Below are positions 26,212-35,025 of a DNA stretch of 64,000 bases, in pieces. Location of the stretch: assembly GCA_964557855.1 (NCBI GenBank), contig CAZLBP010000006.1, positions 62,001-126,000 on the forward strand, given 5' to 3'. Both the position numbers and the translations under genes were made by a program. Numbering within the stretch: position 1 is the stretch's first letter; each line of letters starts with the position of its first letter. Under the pieces are notes generated by a model. The model searched no databases and was not told where the DNA came from. It worked only from the letters and a program-made list of their open reading frames with translations. Source of the stretch: JAJRZL01 sp964557855 (GTDB lineage: Bacteria > Zixibacteria > MSB-5A5 > GN15 > FEB-12).

Positions 26212-27570
26212 ATGGACATGTTTACCGGTCAACCCGAAGAGGCTCCCAGGAACAATAGGGCCGATATCCGGCCGCTGGCGGATCGGATGCGGCCACAGAG
26301 TTTCGATGAATTCTACGGCCAGGAGAACATTATCGGTCCGGATACGCCGCTTCGGAAAGCGATCGAGTCGGACAAAGTCAGTTCGATCATATTCTGGGGT
26401 CCGCCCGGCAGCGGTAAGACGACGCTGGCGCGGCTGATCGCCCAAATGACGCACGGGCAGTTCATTCATTTCTCCGCTGTGACTTCGTCCATCAAGGATG
26501 TCAAAGAGGTCCTCTCCAAGGCCGGCAGCTACTATAAAATGAGCGGACGCCGGACGTATATCTTTATCGATGAAATCCACCGGTTCAACAAGGCCCAGCA
26601 GGACGCTTTTCTGCCGTATGTCGAGAAGGGGGACATTATTCTGATCGGGGCCACGACCGAGAACCCGTCGTTCGAAGTGAACTCGGCTTTGATGTCGCGG
26701 ATGCGGGTGTATGTGCTGGAGCGGTTGTCACCGGAGAACATCGGTCAGGTAGTCGAGCGTGCTCTGCAAGACGAAGAGCGGGGTCTGGGAAAGATGAAGC
26801 TTACGCTGGGTGAAGGGACTCTGGATTTCATTGCCGCCGCGGCCGATGGTGATGCCCGCCGGGGGTTGTCTTTGCTCGAAGCGGCTGCCTCGTATGTGGG
26901 TGAGGGCGGCGCCATAACGGCCGAAATAGCCAGAGAGGTGCACCAGAAGGGCGCGCTGCTCTATGACAAAGATGGTGAGGAACATTTCAACCTGATATCG
27001 GCGCTGCATAAGACCATTCGGGGGGGAGATCCCGATGCCGCCCTCTATTGGCTGGCGAGAATGCTGGATGCCGGGGAGGACCCGCTCTATATCGTGCGCC
27101 GGCTGGTGCGGTTTGCCTCCGAAGATATCGGGCTGGCCGATCCTTATGCGTTAACTTTGTGCATGAACGCCCGCGATGCGTACCATTTTCTCGGCTCACC
27201 GGAGGGGGAATTGGCTATAGCGACGGCTGTGATCTACATGGCCTGCACCCCAAAATCCAATGCCGCTTATGTGGCGTTCGGTCGGGCTATGGCTGATGCC
27301 CGGGAGAAGGGCTCGCTGCCCGTGCCGTTGTATATCCGTAATGCACCCACGAGTTTGATGAAAGAGCTGGGGTATGGTAAGGGATATCAGTACGCGCACG
27401 ATTATGATGAAGCGCTGACCGATCAGGAGTATTTCCCCGATGAATTGGCCGGGACGGAGTACTATCAGCCGCAGGAAGTGGGCCGCGAGGCGCGTCTGGC
27501 GGAGTACCTGAAGAAGTACCGGGCGTATCGGGGGAAGAGCAAGGACGATGTTGATGATTCGGGAGACTGA
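26212..27570 (+). CDS. rarA: replication-associated recombination ATPase RarA (MgsA)
   Basis: 452-residue AAA+ ATPase from the chosen ATG at 26212 (an upstream TTG at 26101 would add 37 residues without family similarity). The clamp-loader-like core starts PLADRMRPQSFDEFYGQENI. Walker A is GPPGSGKTTLAR, Walker B is FIDEIHRFNKAQQDAFLP, sensor I is IGATTENPSFEVNSALMSR, and the C-terminal tetramerisation domain contains DPDAALYWLARMLDAGEDP. It acts at stalled replication forks. It is divergent from the DUF721/gyrB operon, with about 230 bases between them. Length and motifs are complete. Confidence 0.95.
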   Translation: MDMFTGQPEEAPRNNRADIRPLADRMRPQSFDEFYGQENIIGPDTPLRKAIESDKVSSIIFWGPPGSGKTTLARLIAQMTHGQFIHFSAVTSSIKDVKEVLSKAGSYYKMSGRRTYIFIDEIHRFNKAQQDAFLPYVEKGDIILIGATTENPSFEVNSALMSRMRVYVLERLSPENIGQVVERALQDEERGLGKMKLTLGEGTLDFIAAAADGDARRGLSLLEAAASYVGEGGAITAEIAREVHQKGALLYDKDGEEHFNLISALHKTIRGGDPDAALYWLARMLDAGEDPLYIVRRLVRFASEDIGLADPYALTLCMNARDAYHFLGSPEGELAIATAVIYMACTPKSNAAYVAFGRAMADAREKGSLPVPLYIRNAPTSLMKELGYGKGYQYAHDYDEALTDQEYFPDELAGTEYYQPQEVGREARLAEYLKKYRAYRGKSKDDVDDSGD

Positions 27571-27654
27571 TCTTTCGTGCTTCAATAACGAAGATTAAAC
27601 AAGTTAACACCTGGTCGATATTGATTACATAACGCTCCAAATAGAGGACATCAA

Positions 27655-29160
27655 ATGCTGGTACATGATTTTCTCATACGTTCGACGGACAGAAATCCGG
27701 AAAAGACAGCGCTTATATTTCAGAAGCGGGAATACACGTACAATCAGATTCGGCAGTCCGCTTCGAGCCTGGCGGGTTTTCTGCTGAAGCACTCCATCAG
27801 GACCGGCGATCGAGTGGCGATCTACCTCGGCAACGAGCCGGCCACCGCTATCTCAATTTTCGGCGCCTTGCTGGCCGGCGGCTGTTTTATCATAATCAAT
27901 CCCACGATCAAAGCCAACAAACTCGTACATATTCTGAATAATTCCCAGGCGCGGTTTTTGATCGCGCCGTTTAGCAAGAAGTCGCTGCTGGACAAGGTCA
28001 ACTCGCAACTCGACTCACCCCCCGAGACCATTTACACCGCCGCCGATGGCAACGGGGAGAATGATTTCGAGCAGATCATTGAACACCCTGTCTCGGCTGA
28101 ATTGCCGAGGGTAATCGATGATGACTTAGCGGCGATTATCTACACTTCGGGATCCACCGGCGATCCCAAGGGCGTGACCATGTCGCACCGCAACATGGTG
28201 TCGGCTTCGACTTCGATAACAACGTATCTCGAGAACATAGAAAATGATATCATCCTCAATATGCTGCCGTTCTCGTTCGATTACGGCCTGTACCAGCTGA
28301 TTATGACGTTCCATATCGGCGGGACGCTGGTTCTGGAACGTGGGTTCGGTTATCCTTATCAGATTATCGAGATTATCAAGAAATACGAAGTGACCGGGTT
28401 GCCGTGCGTACCGACGATTTTTGCCATATTGCTGCAGTTGGAAACGCTGGAGCAGGAGAACCTGAGCAGCGTCCGCTATATCAGCAATACGGCGGCGGCT
28501 CTCTCGCCGACGTATATCCCCCGCCTGCAGAAGGCGTTTCCGCGGTCGCGGATATATTCCATGTACGGCCTGACGGAGTGTAAGCGGGTATCGTACTTGC
28601 CCCCCCGGGATATCAACGCCAAGCCGGATTCGGTCGGTATCCCCATGCCCAATACCGAGGTATGGGTAGCCGACGACAATGGCCAGGAGGTTCCGCGCGG
28701 CAAAGTCGGCGAGCTGGTAGTACGCGGCGGTTCGGTTATGCGCTGTTACTGGCGCGATCCCGAGGCTACAGCAGTGCGGCTGAAGGAAGGGAAATACCCG
28801 TGGGAGAAAGTGCTTTACACCGGCGATCTGTTTCGCATGGACGACGAGGGGTATTTGTATTTCGTGGCGCGCAAGGATGACATTATCAAGTGTCGCGGTG
28901 AGCGGGTACATCCTAAAGAGATCGAAACGGTGCTGTACAGCATGGACGAAGTGCTCAACGCACGCGTGATCGGGGTGCCGCATGAAATTTACGGCCAGGC
29001 TATCAAAGCGGAAGTCGTCTTGAAAGAAGGTAAAGCAGTCTCCGACAAGGAAATCCTGGCCTACTGCCGCCAGAACCTCGAGGATTTGATGGTGCCGCAG
29101 ATAATCGAGATCGTCGAGTCGCTGCCGATTTCCGCGTCGGGGAAGATCAAGCGGACGTAG
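27655..29160 (+). CDS. AMP-dependent acyl-adenylating enzyme (acyl-CoA or acyl-AMP ligase)
   Basis: 501 residues of the ANL superfamily: P-loop YTSGSTGDPKGVTMSH (about residues 160-175), A5-type MYGLTECKRVSYLPP, YTGDLFRMDDEGYLYFVARKDD, hinge and KCRGERVHPKEIETVL, and the C-terminal catalytic Lys in SASGKIKRT. It activates a carboxylate with ATP; whether the acyl group goes to CoA, an ACP or an amine is not readable. The TECKRVSYLPP region resembles ligases found with exosortase/polysaccharide loci, which is suggestive only. It is a single gene, convergent with the transporter. Confidence 0.85.
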   Translation: MLVHDFLIRSTDRNPEKTALIFQKREYTYNQIRQSASSLAGFLLKHSIRTGDRVAIYLGNEPATAISIFGALLAGGCFIIINPTIKANKLVHILNNSQARFLIAPFSKKSLLDKVNSQLDSPPETIYTAADGNGENDFEQIIEHPVSAELPRVIDDDLAAIIYTSGSTGDPKGVTMSHRNMVSASTSITTYLENIENDIILNMLPFSFDYGLYQLIMTFHIGGTLVLERGFGYPYQIIEIIKKYEVTGLPCVPTIFAILLQLETLEQENLSSVRYISNTAAALSPTYIPRLQKAFPRSRIYSMYGLTECKRVSYLPPRDINAKPDSVGIPMPNTEVWVADDNGQEVPRGKVGELVVRGGSVMRCYWRDPEATAVRLKEGKYPWEKVLYTGDLFRMDDEGYLYFVARKDDIIKCRGERVHPKEIETVLYSMDEVLNARVIGVPHEIYGQAIKAEVVLKEGKAVSDKEILAYCRQNLEDLMVPQIIEIVESLPISASGKIKRT

Positions 29161-29218
29161 CCGGACGGACCCCACCGCCAGCGGCGGGCCACCCGGCCTA
29201 CCTCGCTAGTCGATGTCA

Positions 29219-30751
29219 CTACATGGTCACGGGCATGCCCATCATGGGCCAGATTATGCCGACGAAGATACCTATAATAATCATCAGTAGAATGGAGGCC
29301 GGAATGCCCGCCACGAAGAACTGGCCGCTGGTAAACTGCTTACTCTCGTAAGCGATAGCGTTCGGGGCTGCCCCGACCAGCAGCAGGAACGGCATGCCGG
29401 CCGCGGCCAGCGAGGAAAAGAGGATGACCTCGGGGGCGACGTTAAGATACGGCGCCATCACGAGCGCCACCGGTAGAGAGATGGCGATGGCGGCGACGTT
29501 CATGATGAGGTTGGTCATAATCAGGACAAACAGGGCGATGCCGAGGACGAAGATAAACCAGTGGGCGTTTTGCAGCACCGTCAGCCAGTTTATGGCCAGC
29601 CAGCTCGCGGCGCCGGTCTGCCAGAGACAGAAGCCGATACTCATGGCGCCGCCAAATAAGAGGATGATGTTCCAGGGGACGTTTTCAAGGTCATCGATAG
29701 TGAGAATCCGGAATATGTAGAACAGGATAGTCGACACGAGGATGACAGCGCTCTTGTGCAGAAATTTGAGCTCGGGGACAAATGACTGCGCACTCAGGAG
29801 AATAATGATTCCGGCTACAAAGATGATGGTCAGGATTTCCTGGCGGCTAATCGGCCCCAGGTTGGCGTTGAGCACCTTGACTCGTTCGCGCAAGCCGGGG
29901 ATGGTCTTCTGTTCCGGTTTGAAGAAGACCATGAAAAACACCCAGAGCAGGAACACCATTAGAAACCCCAGGGGAGCCATATACTCGGTCAATTCAAAGA
30001 ACGCAATCTCCCGGCCGACAATGTCCTTGAAGAAGCCTATCGCCACCGCTCCGCGAGCAGCGCCGAGAAGCGTGATAACACTGCCGGCGCCGGCGACAAA
30101 CGCCATTCCGATAAACAGCCCCTTGCCGAATTTGGTGGGCTTGTTGTCTTCGTCATAAAGCGTATAGATTGCCATCAAGAGCGGGTACATCGCGGCCGCG
30201 ACGGCGGTGTGGGCCATGATCAATGTCAGCAGGGCGGTCATGACGAAGCTGCCGAAGTAGATCATGCTCGTCTTCTCCCCGACAAGCAGAAGCATGCGGT
30301 AAGCCATTCGCTTGGTAAGTCCGGTCTTGGAGAAAGCCATGCCGATGACGATGGAGCCGAAGATGAACCAGACGGAAGGATCGAGGAAATCGCCGAAAGC
30401 TATTTTGGGCTCGCGGATCAGGAAGAGGACCTGAACGGTGCCGATAGTAATACTGGTCACTCCGATCGGGATCACCTCGAACACCCACCAGGTAGCGGCC
30501 AGAAGGAAGAGGGCCAGCGCGGCTTTGCCCTGATGGCTGAGGGGGAACCGTTCTCCCAGCGGATCGACCGCATCCGGCAGGGCGGGTGAAAAGTAGACAG
30601 CGCAGAACAAAACGAGACCGAGCAATAAGAGTGACAGTCGCTTCCAGTCGACACGGCTGACCATCTCCGCGAGGGTAATCTCTTCCGGCCGGGGAGGCAG
30701 GCCGCCGCCCCCTGAGGGCGTCTTATTGGGATTCTGAGTGTCTTCCGGCAC
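29219..30751 (-). CDS. DASS (SLC13)-type sodium/anion symporter
   Basis: 510 residues. A 40-residue Pro/Gly-rich cytoplasmic start is followed by about 11-12 membrane segments. Repeated hairpin regions occur around 220-250 (GMAFVAGAGSVITLLGAARG) and 455-480 (AAAGMPFLLLVGAAPNAIAY). In typical members these loops carry S-N-T and T-P-P-N motifs that bind sodium and carboxylate or sulfate. Here the first reads GAARG rather than TPPN, so the substrate may differ from di- or tricarboxylates. It follows the CBS-domain gene on the same strand with a 44-base gap. Confidence 0.88.
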   Translation of the reverse strand: MPEDTQNPNKTPSGGGGLPPRPEEITLAEMVSRVDWKRLSLLLLGLVLFCAVYFSPALPDAVDPLGERFPLSHQGKAALALFLLAATWWVFEVIPIGVTSITIGTVQVLFLIREPKIAFGDFLDPSVWFIFGSIVIGMAFSKTGLTKRMAYRMLLLVGEKTSMIYFGSFVMTALLTLIMAHTAVAAAMYPLLMAIYTLYDEDNKPTKFGKGLFIGMAFVAGAGSVITLLGAARGAVAIGFFKDIVGREIAFFELTEYMAPLGFLMVFLLWVFFMVFFKPEQKTIPGLRERVKVLNANLGPISRQEILTIIFVAGIIILLSAQSFVPELKFLHKSAVILVSTILFYIFRILTIDDLENVPWNIILLFGGAMSIGFCLWQTGAASWLAINWLTVLQNAHWFIFVLGIALFVLIMTNLIMNVAAIAISLPVALVMAPYLNVAPEVILFSSLAAAGMPFLLLVGAAPNAIAYESKQFTSGQFFVAGIPASILLMIIIGIFVGIIWPMMGMPVTM

Positions 30752-30795
30752 CAGTTGTTCCGTCTATCTCGTCATGTTGCTGTTGTCAGAGTTGC

Positions 30796-31320
30796 CTATA
30801 GTACGAGTTTGGAAACCTCTCGAAAAACATCGACACTTCGCACTACGCCGACTACTTTTTTGCCCTTCACGACCGGGATCAGGTTGAGGTCCTTGGAGAT
30901 CATGATGTAGATGACCTTGGTCAGTTGGTCCTCGAAATTGACCGTGGCGCCGATCGGGAGCATAACTTCGCTGACGGGCTGTTCGGCCTGGCTGCGAATC
31001 GACTCGACGTCTCTGCCGTAGGAGATGTTGACCAGGTTGGGATCGATTTCGACGTCGAACAGCTGGCGCTTGTCCTTGACCGGCCGGGCTCGCAGAAATC
31101 TTGGCTCCAGTCCGCCGAGGATATCACGGCGACGCACCGCCCCCAGCAGATGGTATTTCTGGTCGAACACGAGCAGGGCGCGCGGGAGGGATTTGGTGCC
31201 GTTCACATTCAGGACCGACTTTTCCATCTCCGCGATCGCCTGGCGCAGCGTGAACCAGTACGGGATATGCGGGTATTCATCGAGGGGAATCATGATTTCC
31301 CCGGCGCTTTTGGTTACCAT
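30796..31320 (-). CDS. CBS-domain pair protein, partner of the DASS transporter
   Basis: 174 residues with two CBS domains: the first about 5-85 (MIPLDEYPHIPYWFTLRQAI with ALLVFDQKYHLLGAVRRRDI) and the second about 115-174 (VSEVMLPIGATVNFEDQLTK, IPVVKGKKVVGVVRSVDVFR). CBS pairs bind adenosine ligands and gate transporters or enzymes. It is encoded upstream of the transporter on the same strand, so a role in regulating transport is a fair inference. No signal peptide; cytoplasmic. Confidence 0.88.
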   Translation of the reverse strand: MVTKSAGEIMIPLDEYPHIPYWFTLRQAIAEMEKSVLNVNGTKSLPRALLVFDQKYHLLGAVRRRDILGGLEPRFLRARPVKDKRQLFDVEIDPNLVNISYGRDVESIRSQAEQPVSEVMLPIGATVNFEDQLTKVIYIMISKDLNLIPVVKGKKVVGVVRSVDVFREVSKLVL

Positions 31321-31504
31321 GTTCGACTCCGACGGTGACCGTCAACGTTTCGGTTCGCTTGGGTCCGAAGCCGACTCCTTCCGGGGGAGATTCCGCTTCG
31401 GTAAAAACGCCGCAATTAATTGTCGGGTGGGGATGTTTGTCAATAGATGTTTGTTACTTTTTTCACATGGGTGTTGGCGGTCGGGCAAGAGGGTGGCGAC
31501 CTGT

Positions 31505-31581
31505 AGGCTTCTACTACTGGACGGTGGAGATTCCGGGCGGCGAGACGCAGGTGGGGAAGCTGGCGGTGGTGCGGTGAGAGG
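31505..31581 (+). pseudogene. C-terminal gene fragment matching the end of the secreted protein at 32250-34859
   Basis: This encodes YYWTVEIPGGETQVGKLAVV followed by R and TGA, nearly base-for-base identical to 34791-34863 (two mismatches seen over about 70 bases). The upstream sequence shows none of the rest of the FlgD-like domain. It is therefore a remnant of a lost paralogue, a copied sorting-type C-terminus or an assembly duplication. It lies 460 bases from the assembly gap, which makes the last possibility real. Confidence 0.75.
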
Positions 31582-31583
31582 GG

Positions 31584-31792
31584 TTGAAGAACACACCCCG
31601 CCCTTCGGGCACTTCTCTCAAGATGGAGCGTCGACAATGTCACCCCTGCGTAGGCAGGGGTCCAGGCTTTCACCGGGATCGGAGATCCCGGCCACACACA
31701 GGGACTCAGACCACGAGCGGCGAAGGCATTGCGGCGGACAGGTCGCGACCTGTCCCTACAGGAGATGGATTCCTGCCTTCGCAGGAATGACA
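31584..31792. repeat. mosaic of dispersed palindromic repeats
   Basis: In order: ACACACCCCGCCCTTCGGGC (related to 23550-23590); CCCCTGCGTAGGCAGGGG (31642-31659); CCGGGATCGGAGATCCCGG with CCACAC, half of the GTGTGGCC element; GGACAGGTCGCGACCTGTCC (31737-31756); and GGATTCCTGCCTTCGCAGGA with ATGACAG. Reading frames across this block are repeat-driven and not credible genes. Confidence 0.75.
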
Positions 31793-31984
31793 GTAGGAAG
31801 GGCTGGAATTACGAAATCGGGGCGGTTTTTCACATTCCCCTTCTCGGAGGGGATTAAAGTGTGGGTTTTTCCCGGCTATGAGCACGGCGGTGCCAGCGGC
31901 CCCTTGCGGCAGGTGTACGTTGTAGTTCCGAGCCTTGCGCAGCAAGCGAGCAACCCGACACGTCACTCCCTGATCCGGTCGCGT

Positions 31985-32039
31985 GTCTAGTTGCAGCAAC
32001 GAAAAGGAAACCGCCGCAAGCGGTGCGCCACCGGTTGGG
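31985..32039. repeat. 55-base sequence left of the assembly gap, identical to 32140-32194
   Basis: The 55 bases immediately left of the N run are exactly repeated immediately right of it. Part of the sequence (GCAAGCGGTGCGCCACCGGT) resembles 37617-37640, so it belongs to a repeat family. An identity of exactly 55 bases at two contig ends is what a k=55 de Bruijn assembler leaves at a repeat boundary. Confidence 0.92.
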
Positions 32040-32139
32040 NNNNNNNNNNNNNNNNNNNNNNNNNNNNNNNNNNNNNNNNNNNNNNNNNNNNNNNNNNNNN
32101 NNNNNNNNNNNNNNNNNNNNNNNNNNNNNNNNNNNNNNN
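32040..32139. other. assembly gap of 100 N
   Basis: Exactly 100 N, the conventional placeholder for unknown gap size. Because the flanks share an identical 55-mer, the true gap could be zero or negative, or a collapsed repeat could be missing. Reading frames printed through the gap are artefacts. Confidence 0.99.
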
Positions 32140-32194
32140 GTCTAGTTGCAGCAACGAAAAGGAAACCGCCGCAAGCGGTGCGCCACCGGTTGGG
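32140..32194. repeat. 55-base sequence right of the assembly gap, identical to 31985-32039
   Basis: Second copy of the contig-end repeat described on the left of the gap. It is followed by CGACAATTGCATTGC and then the leader of the interrupted secreted protein gene. Confidence 0.92.
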
Positions 32195-32249
32195 CGACAA
32201 TTGCATTGCTTGCATAGGCTGTGATCGTTAGATTGTAGAAGGAAAGAGG

Positions 32250-34859
32250 GTGTTTGCCGTGGTGAAGAGGAGCTTGTACTTAGTTCTGGCAGTTGTCATT
32301 CTGGTTCACGTGAATCGAAGGTCAGAGGCACGCGATGGTGATCGCGAAACTATGTCAACCCAGCAGATCACCTATCCGATTCCTTCTTGTGCTTCAAGGC
32401 ATGATATTGGAGACCTTGGCTTATCTGTTTGGAATTTCGGTACCTTCGGATCTATCGCTACCAATCCAGTGCAATTCCCGGACTGAATCACAGGAGAACC
32501 CATCCTGTATGGTAGCGAGTTTCCTGAAGGGTCCAGGAGAAAATACTTGAGAGTGGGTGGTCTCTGGGTAGGCGCGGTGGTTGACGGCGATACGCTTGTA
32601 ACAACCACCGTGAACGACCGTAATATCAGTGAAACTACCCAGAATTGGATTGATGGTCAGCCCGTTGTTCACAGGACAACTCTGGACTCGATTGACCGAA
32701 ACCACAATGAAGCGGTATCAGAACAAGATTTGAGTGTCCGCTATGTAGATACAGTCGTTTATACGTTTAGTTCGTATCTCTACGATTTTCTCGATTATCG
32801 ATTTCACAAGCCCCTAAACATCAAGATCAATCAACGATCGTATGCCTGGTCCTATTCCTACGCGGGAGATATAGTATTTTTTAACGTGCTGTTGGAGAAT
32901 ATCGGTGACCAAATCCTGACGGACACTTATATCGGTCTCTTTGTCGATGCTCATATTGCGTTTTCGTCCTCTCCCGATGACAGTGTTTCGAGTAGAAATG
33001 ACCTCTGCGGTTTTCTGACGGATTTTGAGAGCGACACCAGATGTGGTTCCATAGACACGGTCAATACGGCGTGGGCCGCGGATGGCGATGGAGATCCCAG
33101 AGACGGGGAATGGGTGGAAGAGCCGATCATCGATCCGATTACGCAGAGCGGCTATGCCTCCGTTAGAGGGGTAATCGGTTTCAGATTCTTGTCTCCTCTT
33201 CTCACGAATCTAATCATGTCATATAACTGGTGGGCGGGCAATTACAATTCGGCTTTGGACTTTGGCCCGATGCGTGCCGAGAAGTATCGTGACTTTCGGA
33301 CCGGAGGAATTGGGCCGCCAAATGGAGACCGTAATCGCTATTTCGTTCTGCGCAACGCTGAAATAGACTACGACATGGCGTACACGTCAGTAGCGGGGAA
33401 CGATCCCGCGTGGCTTCCGGCGCCAACACAGATTAGAGATGATCTGGCCGACGGCGCCAACCATCAATTCCTGCTGTCACTTGGCCCGGTCGACATTCCG
33501 CCCGGGACCTCGTTTCCCTTTGTATTCTGCGTAGTCGCCGCCGAGAACTTCCACGTTGATCCTAACAACGGCAACAATCTGCCCCATAATCCCGCAGCCT
33601 GGTACGCCAATGTCGATTTTTCGGGCCTGGTCAAGAACGCCGTGTGGGCGGAGAAGATTTACGACAATCCGGGCGTGGATACCGACGGAGACGGTTATGC
33701 CGGCGAATATCGCGTCTGCAATCTCGACTCGGCTCTGGTCGATGATCAGTGGGTCTACACCTACGCCGACACACAGTGGTACAAAGGGGACGGTATCCCC
33801 GACTGGCGGGCGGCCGGGCCGCCGGTACCGCCCGATTTCTGGTTGACCCCAGTCCACAATGGAATACACGTCCGATTCAATGGTCAGGTGACCGAGACTT
33901 CACCGGATATCATGACGCAGGAGATAGACTTTGAGGGGTATCGCATTTACGTGGGGCGTGACTCGCGAGAGGACAGTTACTCGCTGCTGGCGTCGTATGA
34001 TCGGCCTGATTATGACAAATATGTCTACAATGCCGGCAGCGGCCGCTGGGAGCTGCGGGATAACCCGTTTACGTTGCAACAGCTGCGCTGCCTGTATGGA
34101 TCGGGCGGTGAGCCATGTGAGGACAGCTCCTTTGAGCCTCTGTTCTTCACGCGCACCCGGATGTATGTCCATCCGGACTATCCCGATTCCGTCTTCTACT
34201 TCACCAAGCATGATTACAATGTGTCCGAGTTAGGTGTGACGACGCCGATCCGCAAACGCTTCCCGGATGCGATCGACCCGAGAGGGCTGCCGGCGGATTC
34301 GCTGACGGCGAACATATATACCGAGGACGGCTACTTCAAGTACTTCGAATACGAGTTCGAGATCGAGCACCTGTTGCCGACAGTAGCGTATTGGGTCAAC
34401 GTGACGGCGTTCGATTTCGGTTCGCCCGAGTCCGGGTTGCAGCCGCTGGAGAGCTCGGTCACGCTGCACGCGAAGTCGGCGTTTCCGCTTCACGAGTTGG
34501 ATGCGCCGCTGTCGCATAGCGACCAGGTATATGTCTACCCCAACCCGTACCGTATCGACGCCGGGTATCGCAGTTCCGGCTATGAAGGGCGGGGGCGAGG
34601 TGATCTTCCCAACGACAAGGTGCGGGCGGTCTGGTTCGCCAAACTGCCGCCGAAGTGTACGATCACGATCTTCACGCTGGACGGCGACGAGGTGCGACGT
34701 CTGGAGCATGACATGGATATCAATGATCCGTTGCATAGGCGGCATCGGTGGGACCTCATCAGCCGTAATTACCAGCGCATCGTGTCGGGCTTGTACTACT
34801 GGACGGTGGAGATTCCGGGCGGCGAGACGCAGGTGGGGAAGCTGGCCGTGGTGCGGTGA
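32250..34859 (+). pseudogene. secreted protein with FlgD-like C-terminal domain, interrupted by one in-frame TGA
   Basis: From the GTG at 32250 (preceded by AAGGAAAGAGG) the frame encodes a signal peptide (VKRSLYLVLAVVILVHV) and SRHDIGDLGLSVWNFGTFGS, then meets TGA at 32484-32486. The same frame then runs on without break to 34859 through LYGSEFPEGSRRKYLRVGGL. The parts read as one 869-codon gene; the following region (VGAVVDGDTLV) continues the family pattern of exported FCB proteins. The C-terminal 110 residues, from VYVYPNPYRIDAG, form a FlgD/sorting-type Ig domain ending GKLAVVR. A TGG-to-TGA change, a base error or rare read-through would explain it. A TTG at 32547 could restart only a truncated form without a signal peptide. 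Confidence 0.8.
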
Positions 34860-34922
34860 GAGGCACTTAAAGCGGAGAAGCGCCCGCCCGTTGGGGAGTT
34901 TTGAGGAAGTACCATCGGTGTG

Positions 34923-34976
34923 TTGCGGCAGGTCACAATCCCGCTGAAGCGGGATCAGGACCTGACACAACAGTGA
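34923..34976. repeat. nested inverted repeat after the interrupted gene
   Basis: Outer arms TGTTGCGGCAGGTC and GACCTGACACAACA enclose an inner hairpin ATCCCGCTgaAGCGGGAT. The design, an outer inverted repeat around internal hairpins, resembles the GTAGGGC and GTGTGGCC elements but with different sequence. It lies in the 166-base convergent gap before the orphan 742-residue protein. Confidence 0.7.
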
Positions 34977-35025
34977 CCGGGGTTCTCCAACACGCCCACA
35001 CACTGAGGGCGCTGCATGACAGAGT

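Noticed and set aside
31025..31990. Plus-strand open frame of 321 codons
   Set aside because: It begins antisense to the CBS gene and runs through palindromic repeats; the composition is Arg/Ser-rich and repeat-driven.
31983..32231. Frames translated through the N run
   Set aside because: Placeholders, not sequence; the identical flanks come from the duplicated 55-mer.
32250..34859. Selenocysteine reading of the in-frame TGA
   Set aside because: The surrounding residues (FPD before, ITGEP after) are not a redox motif, no hairpin was recognised just after the codon, and a Trp codon change explains it more simply.
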